A stretch of DNA of 64,000 bases. It comes from Platanthera guangdongensis (Eukaryota > Streptophyta > Magnoliopsida > Asparagales > Orchidaceae). Positions 1 to 10,879 of this stretch are shown in pieces. A model generated the notes under the pieces. The model saw only the letters and a program-made list of their open reading frames with translations. It searched no databases and was not told where the DNA came from. The number at the start of each line of letters is the position of its first letter. Positions within the stretch are counted from its first letter, which is position 1. A program made the position numbers and the translations under genes. The stretch lies in the NCBI GenBank assembly GCA_039583875.1, contig CM077167.1, positions 150,057,010 to 150,121,009 on the forward strand. The letters are read 5' to 3'.

Positions 1-691
1 TAGTTAAGCCTATTGTAGAATATTTGGACTTGCAACCACGCAGGCAGTGCGTGGTGCAGACACTTGCGGAGGATTTCTTTAAAGCGCTCCCAAGTCTTAA
101 ATAGAGACTCAGAATCATTCTGCACGAACGAAGAAATGTCCTCCCGCAACTTTGCAGTCTTGGCGTGCGGAAAATACTTCGTTAAGAACCGTTCCGCAAG
201 CTCGGCCCTGGTGGTGATACATCCTTGTGGGAGGGAATTCAACCACGCCTTAGCTTTGGATCTGAGGGAGAATGGAAAAAGGCGCAAACAAATGGCATCA
301 TCAGTGACCCCATTAATCTTAAAGGTATCACAGATTTCCAAAAAACTAGACAAATGAACGTTCGGGTCCTCATCCGGCAGTCCATCGAACTGCACAACAT
401 TTTGGATCATTTGGATAACGCTTGATTTGATCTCAAAATTATTATTCGCCACCGTTGGGCGAACAATACTGGACCCAGTATCATCCAAACTCGGTCGGGC
501 GTAATATGACATTGTACGCTCGATGACCGCGTTCGGATTGGGGTCGGCCATAGCAACGGCAGAGGGTTCTCCGACGGATTCTTCGGGATCCAAAGAGGGA
601 TTTCAGCATTGAGAGCGATACGCGCAAGCGAGCGTTCGATCTCAGGATCGAAATCCAAATTTTCGGACTCCGAAGGTTTTCCACGGGTCAT
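1..691 (-). pseudogene. Athila-like Ty3/gypsy gag, N-terminal part
   Basis: Capsid polyprotein of an LTR retrotransposon. On the minus strand the ATG at 691-689 opens a frame with the acidic motif FDPEIERSLARI usual near the start of Athila-type Gag. A one-base shift near 612 moves the reading to a second frame, which contains an internal Met at 551-549 and then stays open to the window edge for over 180 codons. That part shows the Retrotrans_gag pattern (FPFSLRSKAKAWLNSLP, later ESLFKTWERFKEILRKC). The start lies about 140 bp downstream of the primer site at 834-852, as expected for gag. Protease and pol would lie left of the window. Family assignment is from recognised motifs; the frameshift makes it a pseudogene as read. 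Confidence 0.75.
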
Positions 692-833
692 ATACCCAAA
701 AATATAAAGTAGAAAATTAACTTTTTTTGGATTTTGAAGAAAAGTTTTGAAGTTTTGTTTTTTTTGTTTAGTTTTTAAGAAATAAAGATAAAAGTAATAG
801 ACTTCGGATTCGAAATAACAACTCAAAGAAGTT

Positions 834-852
834 CCCCGGTAACGGCGCCAAA
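834..852 (-). other. Primer-binding site of the Athila-like element (tRNA-Asp type)
   Basis: The minus strand reads TGGCGCCGTTACCGGGG, one base away from the TGGCGCCGTTGCCGGGG site typical of Athila-like elements primed by tRNA-Asp. It lies four bases from the proposed LTR edge at 857 and between the LTR and gag. This fixes the LTR to its right as the 5' LTR and the element as minus-strand. Confidence 0.75.
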
Positions 853-856
853 ATCT

Positions 857-3156
857 TGATGAAGCCCGCGAACAGACTCTTATGTGGGTGGTTGGTTCGA
901 TGAGTCGAACGTCGCGGGGTTGCTTAGGTAGGCAAGTGCACCTATCACAAGTAATACAGAATATTCGGGGGAATATCCAGATCGTAAATTTTCCGGGAAC
1001 GGGTTGATTATCCCTACTACTCCGAAAGCACTATTATTTTACTGAAATAGTAAGTTGTTGATTTTTAACTAAAATAGGGCGAAAATAGATTAAGATTAAA
1101 GACGATGAAGAGATAACACTCGGTATCGAATTACGTTAGGATTAAAAATAGATTTGAATAACTAGAGATCTAAAGCTTCAATTTAATTAAAGAGGAAACT
1201 TGGCCGTGGAGGTTCCAAAATAATGAGCTCACCTATCTCTAGGAATATCGCTCACCTGGACATTAAGGCTATTCGACCGGGCTCTCGTCTGATGAAAGAT
1301 TCCTCTTAACGCCCGCAGTACGCTAAGAACCCCACTATTGGGTGGGGAACCCAATTAGGTAGAGTTAGCGCGCCTCCTCTCTCGAGGGTTAGTGCGGAAC
1401 TCTCTTTACCTAGGGGTGATCAGTACATACGCACGACCTCTCGGCTAGCTAGCATATGAATAATGGAAATAGAGCCCCCACATCGATATGTGGTTCTACG
1501 CGTCATTAACCGGGAGTAAACCTTAAGTTTTTAATTAAATAGAAAAATAAGACCTTTAGTTATTTAAAACATTTTAATATCCCAAAGCTCTTCGATACTG
1601 AGGGCTAAAAGCGATTAGCCACTCATCGGAATGGGGATAGCTTATGAGTTTGGTTAGGCGAGCGTTCTAAACTATTCGCTGAAGGGTTATGAAGAGAATA
1701 AGAAGAAAAGCAAGATAAACCTAATATTAGAAAAGTTACTACAAATAAAACACACCCGCACTCATCCAAACGCATAATGAAGAGACAGAAATAAAACTAA
1801 GTTACAAGTAAGAGAAAATTGCATAATTGAAATTGCAAGTCCCACTCAAACGAGTGGGCGGGAAATATAAGCTGAAATTTTGCAAGTCCTACTCAAACGA
1901 GTAGGACTGAAATGAAAGCAAGTCCAACTCAAATGAGTAGGCGGAAATAAATGCGATTACAAGTCCTTCCCAAATATTTACAGGGAAATAAAGTCCGACC
2001 ATTTAACTCCCAGCGAGTAGGCGGAAGATAAAACCTGCCATCTAACTCAAATGAGTAGGCGGTAAATAAAAGCTGAAAATTACATGTCCTGCTCAAATAT
2101 TTACAGGGAAATAACGTCCGGCAATTTAACTCCTAGCGAGTAGGCGGAAGATAAAAAAACAACAAGTCCTACTTAAATAAAGTCCAGCCATTTAACTCCT
2201 AGCTAGTAGGTGTAAAATAGAAACCTGCCATTTAACTCAAATGAGTAGGCGGTAAATAAAAAAAACACACACTTGCTGAAATTAAAACACACACTTGCAT
2301 TAATAAAAACACACACACACACACATGACATAAAATGAAATACTCACACTGCAGAAAATAAATACTCACACTTGCAAATCCTACTCAAATGAGTAGGTGA
2401 AAAATTAAAGACACGTCATTTAACTCTTAACGAGTAGGCGGAAATAAATGCGCACACGCACACACTCTACATAACTGGAGAAAGCAATAAAACTTATCTC
2501 ATACACGCACGCACGCAGGCGAAAAAAATAAGAAAAACAAAGTTATCTAAAAATTAAAACAACTGCATTTCTACCTCTAGAATGCCGTAGAAATGCATAA
2601 AAAGTTGAAATAAAAATTATTTGAGCAAAAATCTTTTTAAGTAATTGCGAAAATCAAAGTTGTTGAAAAATTAAAATAACACATTATACATTCTTATAGT
2701 TTTGTAAAACAGTTTAAAAAGTGGAAGAAAGCTAAAAAGAAGCAGCAATTTTATAATCAAAACGAAGAAAAATCTAAGTTAAGAGGAATGAAAATCACCT
2801 TTTTATTATTTTACAAGTTCATAAGAACGAATTTTGAAGCATAAAAATCCTAAGTCTAACCAATTCTAAAGAGTATAATAAGGAAAATGGCTATAATAAG
2901 GACTAGAAATTTTGAGAAAAATGAAAGTAAAACAAAAGGTTTTACGATTTAAAACATAAATTTCGTAATTTTAACTGATACACACACACGCAATATGAAA
3001 ATGAAAACATAAATACATAAGATTGGTGAAAAGGAGGCCATTAGAGACATTTCAGAGCATGTAAGGATGAAAAACTAACGATTTCTATTACAAAAGTAGT
3101 TGATTACAAGAGCCTAAACAAACAAACTTAAGAAGGAGAGGGGGGGGGGGAGTCCT
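857..3156 (-). mobile_element. Athila-like 5' LTR, 3' portion (split by solo LTR)
   Basis: Non-coding, AT-rich sequence next to the primer site. Its plus-strand left edge is TGATGAAGCC, so on the minus strand the LTR ends in TTCATCA. It contains a GC-richer block (about 1200-1520) and an array of short hairpins (1838-2430). The LTR is interrupted at 3156 by a solo chromovirus LTR and resumes at 6574. No credible ORF lies inside it. The left boundary is supported by primer-site spacing; the assignment of the whole stretch to one LTR is inference. Confidence 0.6.
1838..2430 (-). repeat. Short hairpin array CCTACTC-AAAY-GAGTAGG in Athila-like LTR
   Basis: A dozen or so irregular copies of a short unit whose core is an inverted repeat around AAAC/AAAT. 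The copy at 1885-1908 has a perfect 10-bp stem (AGTCCTACTC / GAGTAGGACT). The copy at 1841-1858 has CCCACTC / GAGTGGG, a paired substitution relative to CCTACTC / GAGTAGG (also seen at 2380-2397). Other copies (for example 2004-2022 and 2127-2144) have decayed left arms. Spacer sequence is A-rich. Confidence 0.6.
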
Positions 3157-3682
3157 TGTAAGACCCCCCCCCCCCCCCTCTCGGATCCCAAAACACGGCA
3201 CGCAGGGGGAGTCTTATGCCCGGAACAGCCGCCTTGCGGTAGCATTAGCACACGAGCTAACCTGTACCACAAGACGCCTATTCCGCCGGCTACAACAATA
3301 TCAATAGAACATGCCAACCCAAACAAATATAATAAGCAAGAGAAGTCAAAATCCACACTAAGTCATAAAATCCAAATACATCAATAAATGAGAAGCTAAA
3401 CATGCTTCTACAATATATCAGAGTACAGCTAATCATTGCCCAGACGGGCTACATCAGAGTATCAAAATACTAACATCAGTAACCGACGGTATCGACGACA
3501 ACGTCACTTCAGGCCCTGTCGTCCTGGCCTGGCTCTCCTGCTGCGTATTCTGCGGCTGCTCTACCTGCGCCGTGACCTCCTAAAAAGGAAGACGTAGCAA
3601 CCGTTAGTCGAAACGACTAAGTGGTTTCACACCTGCTCCCCCGACGACTCCTCGGCACCGGGCGGAGAAAAGGAACAAGGGT

Positions 3683-3808
<126 letters not shown>

Positions 3809-3919
3809 AGTAAAAGAGGTACAAGCAGATGGCAATAGAGTAAGAGTAGCAGTATCATAATCAGCAGTTATTTAAGAGCTATACTAAACTAACAAGTATA
3901 AGTAACAGCAGGAAAGTAA

Positions 3920-4020
3920 CTTAACTTATAAGAATGCCCATACAAACTTATAAGTTAAGGATCGGGTTACATAAAGGTAACTCATCATATAAGAGTGCCC
4001 ATACAAACTTATACGATGAG
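3920..4020 (-). other. Pair of hairpins with GTATGGG loop in solo LTR
   Basis: Hairpin 1: arms 3920-3932 and 3947-3959 form a perfect 13-bp stem around a 14-base loop. Hairpin 2: arms 3981-3993 and 4008-4020, again 13 bp with a 14-base loop, one position being G-U in the minus-strand transcript. The loops are nearly identical (sense TTTGTATGGGCA), while three stem positions differ between the two copies with pairing kept. Similar structures occur at 57287-57324 and 57427-57466 in Gypsy-R. Confidence 0.7.
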
Positions 4021-4194
4021 GATCTTGTTGTGCAATGATATGAAATGCGATGAATGATATGGAATGACTCACCCATGATCACACCCATGCAATTACCATG
4101 TCGACACAGACTGTAGTTCCCACTTTTCGAGCAGGTAGCTAACCTCTCAGGCATCAGCCGCCGTGGCCAGGCAGTGACAGTAGAACGGGCACTT

Positions 4195-4640
4195 CTACTA
4201 CTAGGAGGGTATCCACACTACTTCACATAGGCCTCCGTACGCCTCAACGCTAAGAACACAACAGCGGAGCCCATGCGTACTATGGCCCAGCGGGGTCTTG
4301 GGTAGATGTGCTCCAAGAACACAGCCCGAACTGGCCTTGTGTGACCCGGAAGGGGCCTCGGAAGTAAGCACGAGGACACAGCCCAACCGTTCACTTGGCA
4401 CAGAAGGGGCCCCGGGACGTGAACACCGAGGACACAGCCCAACCGCCCAAAGTCTAACGGTCGACTCCCGTCGGTGTGACGACTGGCGAGCCCGTAGACC
4501 TGCCACACTATCCTTAACCCAGGATTACGACACCGCGTGTCGACTCACACCGCATGCAAATGCCACATCAACATAACATGGAAGGGGCCTCGAAAGTAAG
4601 CACGAGGACACAGCCCAACCATCCATCCACACCTTATCTC
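4195..4640 (-). repeat. Degenerate tandem repeat with CACAGCCCAACC core
   Basis: Four imperfect copies of a unit containing (plus strand) AGGGGCC ... GAGGACACAGCCCAACC, at about 4310-4390, 4390-4445, 4445-4500 and 4578-4622, inside the solo LTR. Small ORFs crossing it on both strands are products of the repeat and not genes. Confidence 0.5.
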
Positions 4641-5770
4641 AACACAACCAAACAAGTGACGGTTAACACCGCACTTACATCACTTCACAATACTACCCGT
4701 AGCGAGACGACGCTCTAAGTATTGGACTACTAAACAAATTTCATTAGTCAACCCTACACATGACCATAATTTATTCCTCTACATGACATTACAAATAATG
4801 ATAACGTAATGTAAACATGATGCGCATATAAATATCTATCACACTTTACATATGATAATGACATATTATAAACATGATGCGCACAAATATCAATCTTTCA
4901 ATTCCAATCAAGTCAAATCGTTTAAATAAGATTGCTTCACAATTTGATTATATGAAATCGGTTTAATAAGCTACATCAATCATGCAACAAATGATTAATC
5001 ATAAGAGTTCATCCAAGCCAAGTAACTTGCAATATTAATTCCACCGAATCCAAATCCATCTTATATAAGCCCAGAATTTAGGTGCAGTTGGAATCTGGAC
5101 ATAACATTTGACCGGAGATTCCTGAATCTACAGGAATCTGGTGAAGACGTATAACCCCACGATGGAAAGGTCTTTCCGTGGTCTACAACTTCTGTATTCA
5201 GACCTCAACCCAGTTTTGACAATATCCTATTTGAAATCGGACTTGAAGTCCGCTACGTACAGAACACAATTTCTGCATGCAGGATTTGTTGAACACCATT
5301 TTCGTTTAGGCTTTCCCGTGGATACATACTTCTCCTAAAGTCGTGCAACCATTCGTTGGAAAGGTATTGTCAAGGGCTTCAACTTTCGTGTTTAGCCGAA
5401 AGCCAAGATCTGGCCATAACATGCTTAAAAATGGCCACGAAGTTCACTGCGCGCAGAATACAGATTCTGCACGCATCTTAAGGCGGAATGAACGGCATCG
5501 GTTCATCTTCCTCCTCAAGGCAATCTTCCCAAATCGTTCCAGAAAATCTCCTCCCTTATTCAACCTCAAGAGGCCTTTGCTCTTCACGAAACCATCCCCC
5601 ATCTCCACATAGAAGATCGGAGAGGTTGAAGACACCACTAACAAGAGCACAAGCCCCGGATTGGCCTCACCCTAGAGAAAGCATCTTCTCACATGTCAAG
5701 ACTCTTTTGAGTCGACGTCTCGCCTAAATATCTACAGATCTAGCACCAAGAGAGAGGGTAGGAAACTCAC

Positions 5771-5830
5771 ATCGATTCCAGCGGTTCCTCCATTTCTGGC
5801 CATGGATCTCGTAATTCTCCTTGGCGGCAT
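5771..5830 (-). CDS. LTR-borne gag leader exon (solo LTR copy)
   Basis: A 20-codon ATG-started reading on the minus strand (peptide begins MPPRRITRSMARN, basic), followed at once by a consensus plant splice donor GTGAGT (minus strand of 5765-5770) in phase 0. It lies about 130 bp downstream of the TATA box at 5959-5968. The two chromoviruses with internal regions have leaders in the same place (39436-39459 and 54344-54385), which supports a real first exon of gag. In this solo LTR the downstream gag exon is absent, so the exon is orphaned. Splicing is inferred, not shown. Confidence 0.6.
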
Positions 5831-5958
5831 CTTCTCCTTCACAGTGATGGCAGATTTTCTCCTGTAGAACTTGCTCCAGCAGTTTTCTCTCTCACCAGGA
5901 GTTCTCACAGGAAATAGAGAATGAAATGAGCATGAAAACGGCTAGGGTTTTCTCTTCC

Positions 5959-5968
5959 CTTATATATG
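5959..5968 (-). promoter_or_regulatory. TATA box of solo LTR
   Basis: The minus strand reads CATATATAAGG, between the palindrome array (5973-6450) upstream and the leader ATG (5830) about 130 bp downstream, the spacing expected for a core promoter. Confidence 0.65.
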
Positions 5969-5972
5969 AAAA

Positions 5973-6450
5973 GTGACACGGGTAGGGACACGGCCGTGCC
6001 CTTACCCGTGTCCTGCCTAGGCGAAGCGGCAACGACAGTTTCCATGTCGGTTCAATAGTTGACACGGGTAGGGGCACGCCCGTGTCCAGACCCGTGTCCC
6101 GACCCTTGTCCACATGACACGGCCGTGTGCCCTGGACGTGTCCTTCTCGGGATGCATTTCGACGATCTTAACATTTCGTCGATCTCGATCAAAATCGTCG
6201 ACTGGAGAACACGGGTAGGGATACGCCCGTGTCTCTACCCGTGTCATGTTAATTCGTCGAAGTCGACGCACAGTTCGTCAATCTCGACACCTCTCGTCGA
6301 GTGTAACTTGACACACACGGGTAGGGACACGCCTGTGTCGCTACCCGTGTCACATGGTGTCGACACAGCTTGTCAGTCTCGACAAACCCTATCGAGTGTA
6401 ACTCGACACACACGGGTAGGGACACGCCCGTGTCTCTACCCGTGTCTCAT
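5973..6450 (-). repeat. CACGGGTAGGGACACGCCCGTGTC palindromic array
   Basis: Five or so blocks pairing ACACGGGTAGG with GACACGCCCGTGTC/TACCCGTGT, so that CACGGGTAG...CTACCCGTG arms flank a GACACG-CCC-CGTGTC core. Between them run GTCGA/TCGAC stretches such as TCGTCGA. The array sits immediately upstream of the TATA box on the minus strand. Confidence 0.75.
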
Positions 6451-6578
6451 GCTTGTCTAATTTCTCCTCCTCTTCACATGTGTTGCCCTGTTGTCAGCAC
6501 TCTTCATGAACCCTAGTCAGCTCTCCTGACTCAAAACACGCACGAGGGGCCAAGTGCGATTCGGGACGTTACAGTTCT

Positions 6579-7403
6579 TACATAGCACTAAAGCAAGCTC
6601 CAAATAGCAGCCCTTGTCAACAAAATGGTTCAAAAATTTGGAACCCTTAACTCATACAGCAGCTGGCATTTTATAGGCAAAATTTTCTAAGTACACGCCC
6701 TCTGACACGGGTGTGTCAGGGGGAGTGTCACTACTATTCAAATGGCGGCGGTGATTCGACTAGAGATTTGACATTGCAGCTGAAAATGCGGCGGTCACAC
6801 CCCAGGTCACGGGCGTGATAATGGGCGTGTCGAGACTATTCATAATTAGAGTTTATCGATTTGATGGCGTTGTTGACTTCGGGAGGTCCACGTGGACGTC
6901 ATGCCCCATGTCACGGCCGTGACTGTGGGCGTGTCGGGGATGTTGAAGTGGGCGTGGTTTACGCCAAAAAGTCACCGACGATGGTTTGTCGGCCAGGTGG
7001 AGGAGTCAGGCCCTAGGTTACGGGCGTGACTGGGGGCGTGTCGGCTTGGTCGACGATCGTCGAGCGAATTTCATCGAGCTTGAGTGTCACGACCATGGTC
7101 ACGGGGCGTGTCAAATAACACGGGCGTGACGGTGGGCGTGTCGGCTTGGTCGACGAACGTCGAGCGAATTTTGTCGAGCTTGAGTGTCACGGCCTGGTCA
7201 CGGGCGTGACTCAAAGTACACGGGCGTGTCAGGTCATTTTTTGACTTTTTCCTGAAAAATTTCAGAAAAACAAAATTAAGCTAAGTTAGGTAAATATTTA
7301 CAAAAAGGAGCAATTTATTGAATAAAACTAACTAAAAAAGGCAAATCTAAACTAAAATATCATAATAAAAACATAGAAAAATGCGTATCATTACAAGTTA
7401 TCA
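6579..7403 (-). mobile_element. Athila-like 5' LTR, 5' portion
   Basis: Continuation of the LTR interrupted at 3156. On the minus strand it would start TGATAACTTGTAATGATACG (ending at plus 7403), which pairs with the TTCATCA terminus at 857 as a TGAT...ATCA inverted end. Excluding the insert, the LTR would be about 3.1 kb. A CACGGGCGTG-rich block lies at 6695-7225. The outer boundary rests on the terminal motif alone. Confidence 0.5.
6695..7225 (-). repeat. GTCACGGGCGTGAC / GGGCGTGTC array in Athila-like LTR
   Basis: Repeated CACGGGCGTGAC and GGGCGTGTCGG motifs with GTCGACGATCGTCGAGC and similar palindromes, for example near 6814, 6912, 7018, 7120 and 7199. The GGGCGTGTC vocabulary matches arrays in the chromovirus LTRs (5973-6450, 38534-39150, 45710-46325) although this LTR belongs to a different lineage. 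Confidence 0.7.
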
Positions 7404-7912
7404 AGCTCCATTTGTAAATATTACTGTTCAATAGAATACATTTTTGATTATAACCTTGTTCACTTTTTTTCTCTTTTTTCTGTCTTTGCTGTGTCTTGCT
7501 CGCTCGCGAGCCTTTCCCTTGGCGACCTCGAGTAGATAGATTTTGCGAGTAGGGTAGTTGTTAGAGCTCATTCCTGAGAATATATTTTAAGAGCTTACGG
7601 AATCTTAGACGTTCCGGGGATGTACTACCCGCCGTACTGGGCACATCACTCCCAGCTCGCTCAGGGGCTGCCTATTTTTATCAATATTAGACCAAAATCA
7701 TAAAATTTTACAAGTAAAACTAAGAAGAGGTGGAGCGTCCTGCCGGAGCCCGCCTCCCTTCAACGAGGTCCAAGGGCCTGACTTGCCACCCTTTTGCCGA
7801 GGCCGAGCTGAACTGGCGAGCCCAAACTCGCCTATGCCGAGTTCTTCTCTCTATTCTTAGAAGAAAATCCAAGCTTGTTAGACACCATCTAGAGAGTGTA
7901 GGACTTCCCCGA
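7404..7912. other. Unassigned AT-rich spacer, probably Tat-1 3' end
   Basis: No gene is visible. The left half is AT-rich; the right half (7730-7912) resembles the GC-rich, GAGC/GCCGAG-containing sequence of the Tat-1 LTRs and runs into the minisatellite. It may hold the remains of the Tat-1 3' untranslated region or 3' LTR, but no clear LTR copy was found. Confidence 0.3.
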
Positions 7913-9060
7913 GTGACTTCCAGCCCTGTCAGCTAGGTGAGAGCCTGACAGCGGGATCTTATCGGGGTCCGAGGCTGACACCGAGTGACATCCAGCCCTA
8001 TCATCTAGGTGAGAGCCTGACAGCGGGATCTGCTCGCGGTCCAAGGTTGACACCATCAAGTAACTTCCAGCACTATCAGCTAGGTGAGAGCCTGACAGCG
8101 GGATCTGCTCAGGTTCCAAGGCTGACACCGAGTGACATCCAGCCCTGTCAGATAGGTGAGAGCCTGACAACGGGATCTACTCGAGGTCCAAGGTTGACAC
8201 CATCGAGTGACTTCCATCCCTATCAGCTAGGTGAGAGCCTGACAGCGGGATCTGCTCGGGGTCCGAGGCTGACACCGAGTGACATCCAGCTCTATCAGCT
8301 AGGTGAGAGCCTGACAGCTGGATCTGCTCGGGGTCCAAGGTTGACACCAAGTGACTTCCAGCCCTGTCAGCTAGGTGAGAGCCTGACAGCGGTATCTGCT
8401 CGGGATCTAAGGTTGACACCGAGTGACTTCCTGCCCTGTCAGCTAGGTGAGAGCATGATAACGGGATCTGCTCGGGGTCCAAGGTTGACACCATTGAGTT
8501 ACTTCCAGCCCTATCAGCTAGGTGAGAGCCTGACAGCGGGATCTGCTCGGGTCCTGAGGCTGACACCGAGTGACATCCAACCCTGTCTGCTAGGTGAGAG
8601 CCTGATAGTAGGATCTGCTCGGGGTCCATGGCCGGCACCTCGTGACTTCCAGCCCTGTCAGCTAGTTGAGAGCCTGACAGCGGGATCTGCTCGGGGTTCA
8701 AGGCTGACACCGAGTGACTTCCAGCCCTGTCAGCTAGGTGAGAGCCTAACAACAGGATTTGCTCAGGTTCCATGGCTGATATCGAGTGACTTCCAGCACT
8801 GTCAGCTAGGTCAGAGCCTGACAGCAGGATCTGCTCGGGGTCCAAGGTTGACACCGAGTGACTTCCAGCCCTTTCAGCTAGGTGAGAGCCTGACAGCGGG
8901 ATCTGCTCGGGGTCCAAGGCTGACATCGAGTGACTTCCAGCCCTGTCAGCTAGGTGAGAGGCTGACATCGAGATCTGCTCGGGGTCCAAAGCTGACACCA
9001 AGTGACTTCCAGCCCTGTCAGCTAGGTGACAGCCTAACAGCAGGATCTGCTCAGGGTCCA
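7913..9060. repeat. 72/75-bp minisatellite, about 16 copies
   Basis: Head-to-tail units of 72 bp, some 75 bp by addition of an ATC-like triplet, from 7913 to about 9060. Each unit includes CTGTCAGCTAGGTGAG...CCTGACAG, whose CTGTCAG/CTGACAG arms can form a 7-bp stem. Because the unit length is a multiple of three and lacks stops, both strands are open: the plus strand repeats a 24-residue unit with QPCQLGESLTAGSARGPR, the minus strand one with DPEQIPLSGSHLADRAGSHS. It lies just downstream of Tat-1 integrase, where Tat elements are known to carry variable tandem repeats in the 3' untranslated region. Confidence 0.9.
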
Positions 9061-9181
9061 TGTACACTTAGTCTTTTTGTACAAACTATTGCGACAGTAT
9101 TGGCATGTCAAAGAACTTCATTAAGAATCAAAACGCCACTTACATGTTTTAAGGAAAAAAGCGCTTCAAGTCGTCACCACT

Positions 9182-10250
9182 CTAGGTGAGACTTAGGGTC
9201 TCGCCCTCCACATTTTGGAGTCGATACTGTCCTGAACTCAATGCCTCTTTTACAATAAACGGACCTTCCCAGCTGGGGTTAAGCTTCCCCACGGTTGCCG
9301 ACCTCCCTGCTGCATCCACCTTCTTTAGCACCAAGTCTCCCTCCGCAAACTGTTTGACTCTGACGTGCTTGTCAAAGTACTTGGCCATCCTCCACTTCAC
9401 CTCTTCTTGTCGGATGGCGGAAAGGTCAGGCAGCTCCTCCACCGTGTCAAGAGAGAGTCGCAGCTCTTCCTCGTTCTCGGCATACCATTCCTCCCTGCCT
9501 TCCCCTGCTGCGACAACTCGAGGTGTTTGTACTTCGAATTCCATGGGGAGTCCTGCCTCGCACCCATGGGTGAGCTTGAAAGGAGTTTCTCCTGTAGCTG
9601 TGTTGGGGGTGGTCCTCAGGGCCCAGAGAACCGCGGGAAGCTGCTCTACCTAGCTCCCCTTCAGATTTTCTACTTTCTTCTTTAAGAGGTTAACAATGAT
9701 CTTATTGGCGGCCTCCACCTGCCCGTTGCTCCTGGGGTGGTGGACCGAGGCGAACTTAAGGTCGATCCCAAGCTATTCACAGAAACTAGTGAACTCCATG
9801 CTGGCAAACTGGGGCCTGTTGTCCATGACAATGGCCTGGGGCAGCCCATGATGGCAGATGATCTCCCCCCAAACAAAGTTTTTGATAACCTGGGAGGTCA
9901 CCTTGGCCAGTACTTTTACCTCCAACCACTTAGAGAAATAATCGATCATTACCAGTAAGAACCTCCTTTGCCCGCTGGCCTGGGTGAACGGTCTAACCAA
10001 GTCCATCCCCCAAATGGATAAGGGCCAGGGGGCTGTGATACTCTTGAGTTACTGAGCCAGTTATAGCTGGAGGGGGAAAACAGCTGGCATTTGTGGCATC
10101 TTCTTGCGAACTCTGTCGCATCACGGCCCAGGGTTGGCCAGAAATACCCTTGCCTGACGATCCTTCTTTCGAGGGTCTGACTCCCGGAGTGACTCCCACA
10201 CTCCCCGGAGTGGACTTCTTCCCAGATTCTTTATACTTCCCCCTCAGCCA
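9182..10250 (-). pseudogene. Tat-1 integrase (broken)
   Basis: Catalyses strand transfer of retroelement cDNA into chromosomes. Minus-strand pieces show the catalytic core start (MDLVRPFTQASGQRRFLLVMIDYFSKWLE at 9935-10006), the second catalytic segment (HHGLPQAIVMDNRPQF; the usual SD is ND), and a C-terminal region ending at 9182 with VKQFAEGDLVLKKVDAAGR...GKLNPSWEGPFIV, the GPY/F-type fold. Pieces are in different frames. The stretch 9560-9960 aligns with Tat-2 integrase at 33545-33764. No chromodomain follows, as usual for Tat. Confidence 0.7.
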
Positions 10251-10411
10251 CACAACGAGCCAACATCCACAAGAGAGTCTTCCTGTAAACTGCCCGTCCC
10301 GGAGGAGATAGTACGCTGATTTGTACCGGAGCTTCTTCTTGTCCACCCCCTCTGGATACTCTCCCATAGAAAGGAAGGTTGTGACCGGGTCCATCCATGA
10401 GGGACGCTGAT

Positions 10412-10870
10412 CTATCTCCATGAGCTCTCCCTTTTCGATGGAAGGGCGGAATAGATCTGTGATAGTCCCCCCACCAGGGGACCATGCTTCGTTAGTTGGT
10501 CGACCTGTTCATTTTCCTCCCGGGGCACGTGTCGGATAGAAAAAGTTTGGAATGTGCCAATGACCCCCTTCACTTTGGCTAAGTATAACCGCAGGGTAGG
10601 CTCTCTTGGCTCAAACTCCCCGTTGATCTTGGAAGCTACCACCATGGAGTCAGTGAGGACCTCCACGTCCAACACCACTAGCTCCCTGGCCAGGTGCAGC
10701 CCTACTATCACGGCCTCATACTCGGCCTGATTATTTGTGATGGGGAAGTGCACCACTATCGTCAGCTCAATTCTAGTTCCCTGGGGGCTCTCGAAGATCA
10801 CCCCCAGCCCCAGGGAATGCCTCCTTGAGGCTCCATCCACTTCACCTTCCATGGGGTCGGACAAGTGAGC
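10412..10870 (-). pseudogene. Tat-1 archaeal-type second RNase H
   Basis: Extra RNase H domain characteristic of Tat-lineage retrotransposons. The minus strand reads VVHFPITNNQAEYEAVIVGLHLA, then VEVLTDSMVVASKINGEFEPREPTL, with the conserved glutamate in NNQAEYEA and aspartate in TDS, then IRHVPREENEQVDQLTKHG near the end. The first catalytic aspartate region upstream is disrupted. It sits between the first RNase H and integrase, its usual place. The homologous piece of Tat-2 is at 51040-51360. Confidence 0.75.
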
Positions 10871-10879
10871 TCTTCCTTC

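Noticed and set aside
8047..9189. 380-codon plus-strand ORF and 296-codon minus-strand ORF
   Set aside because: Both are translations of the 72/75-bp minisatellite, whose unit length is a multiple of three; no known domain and no start context.
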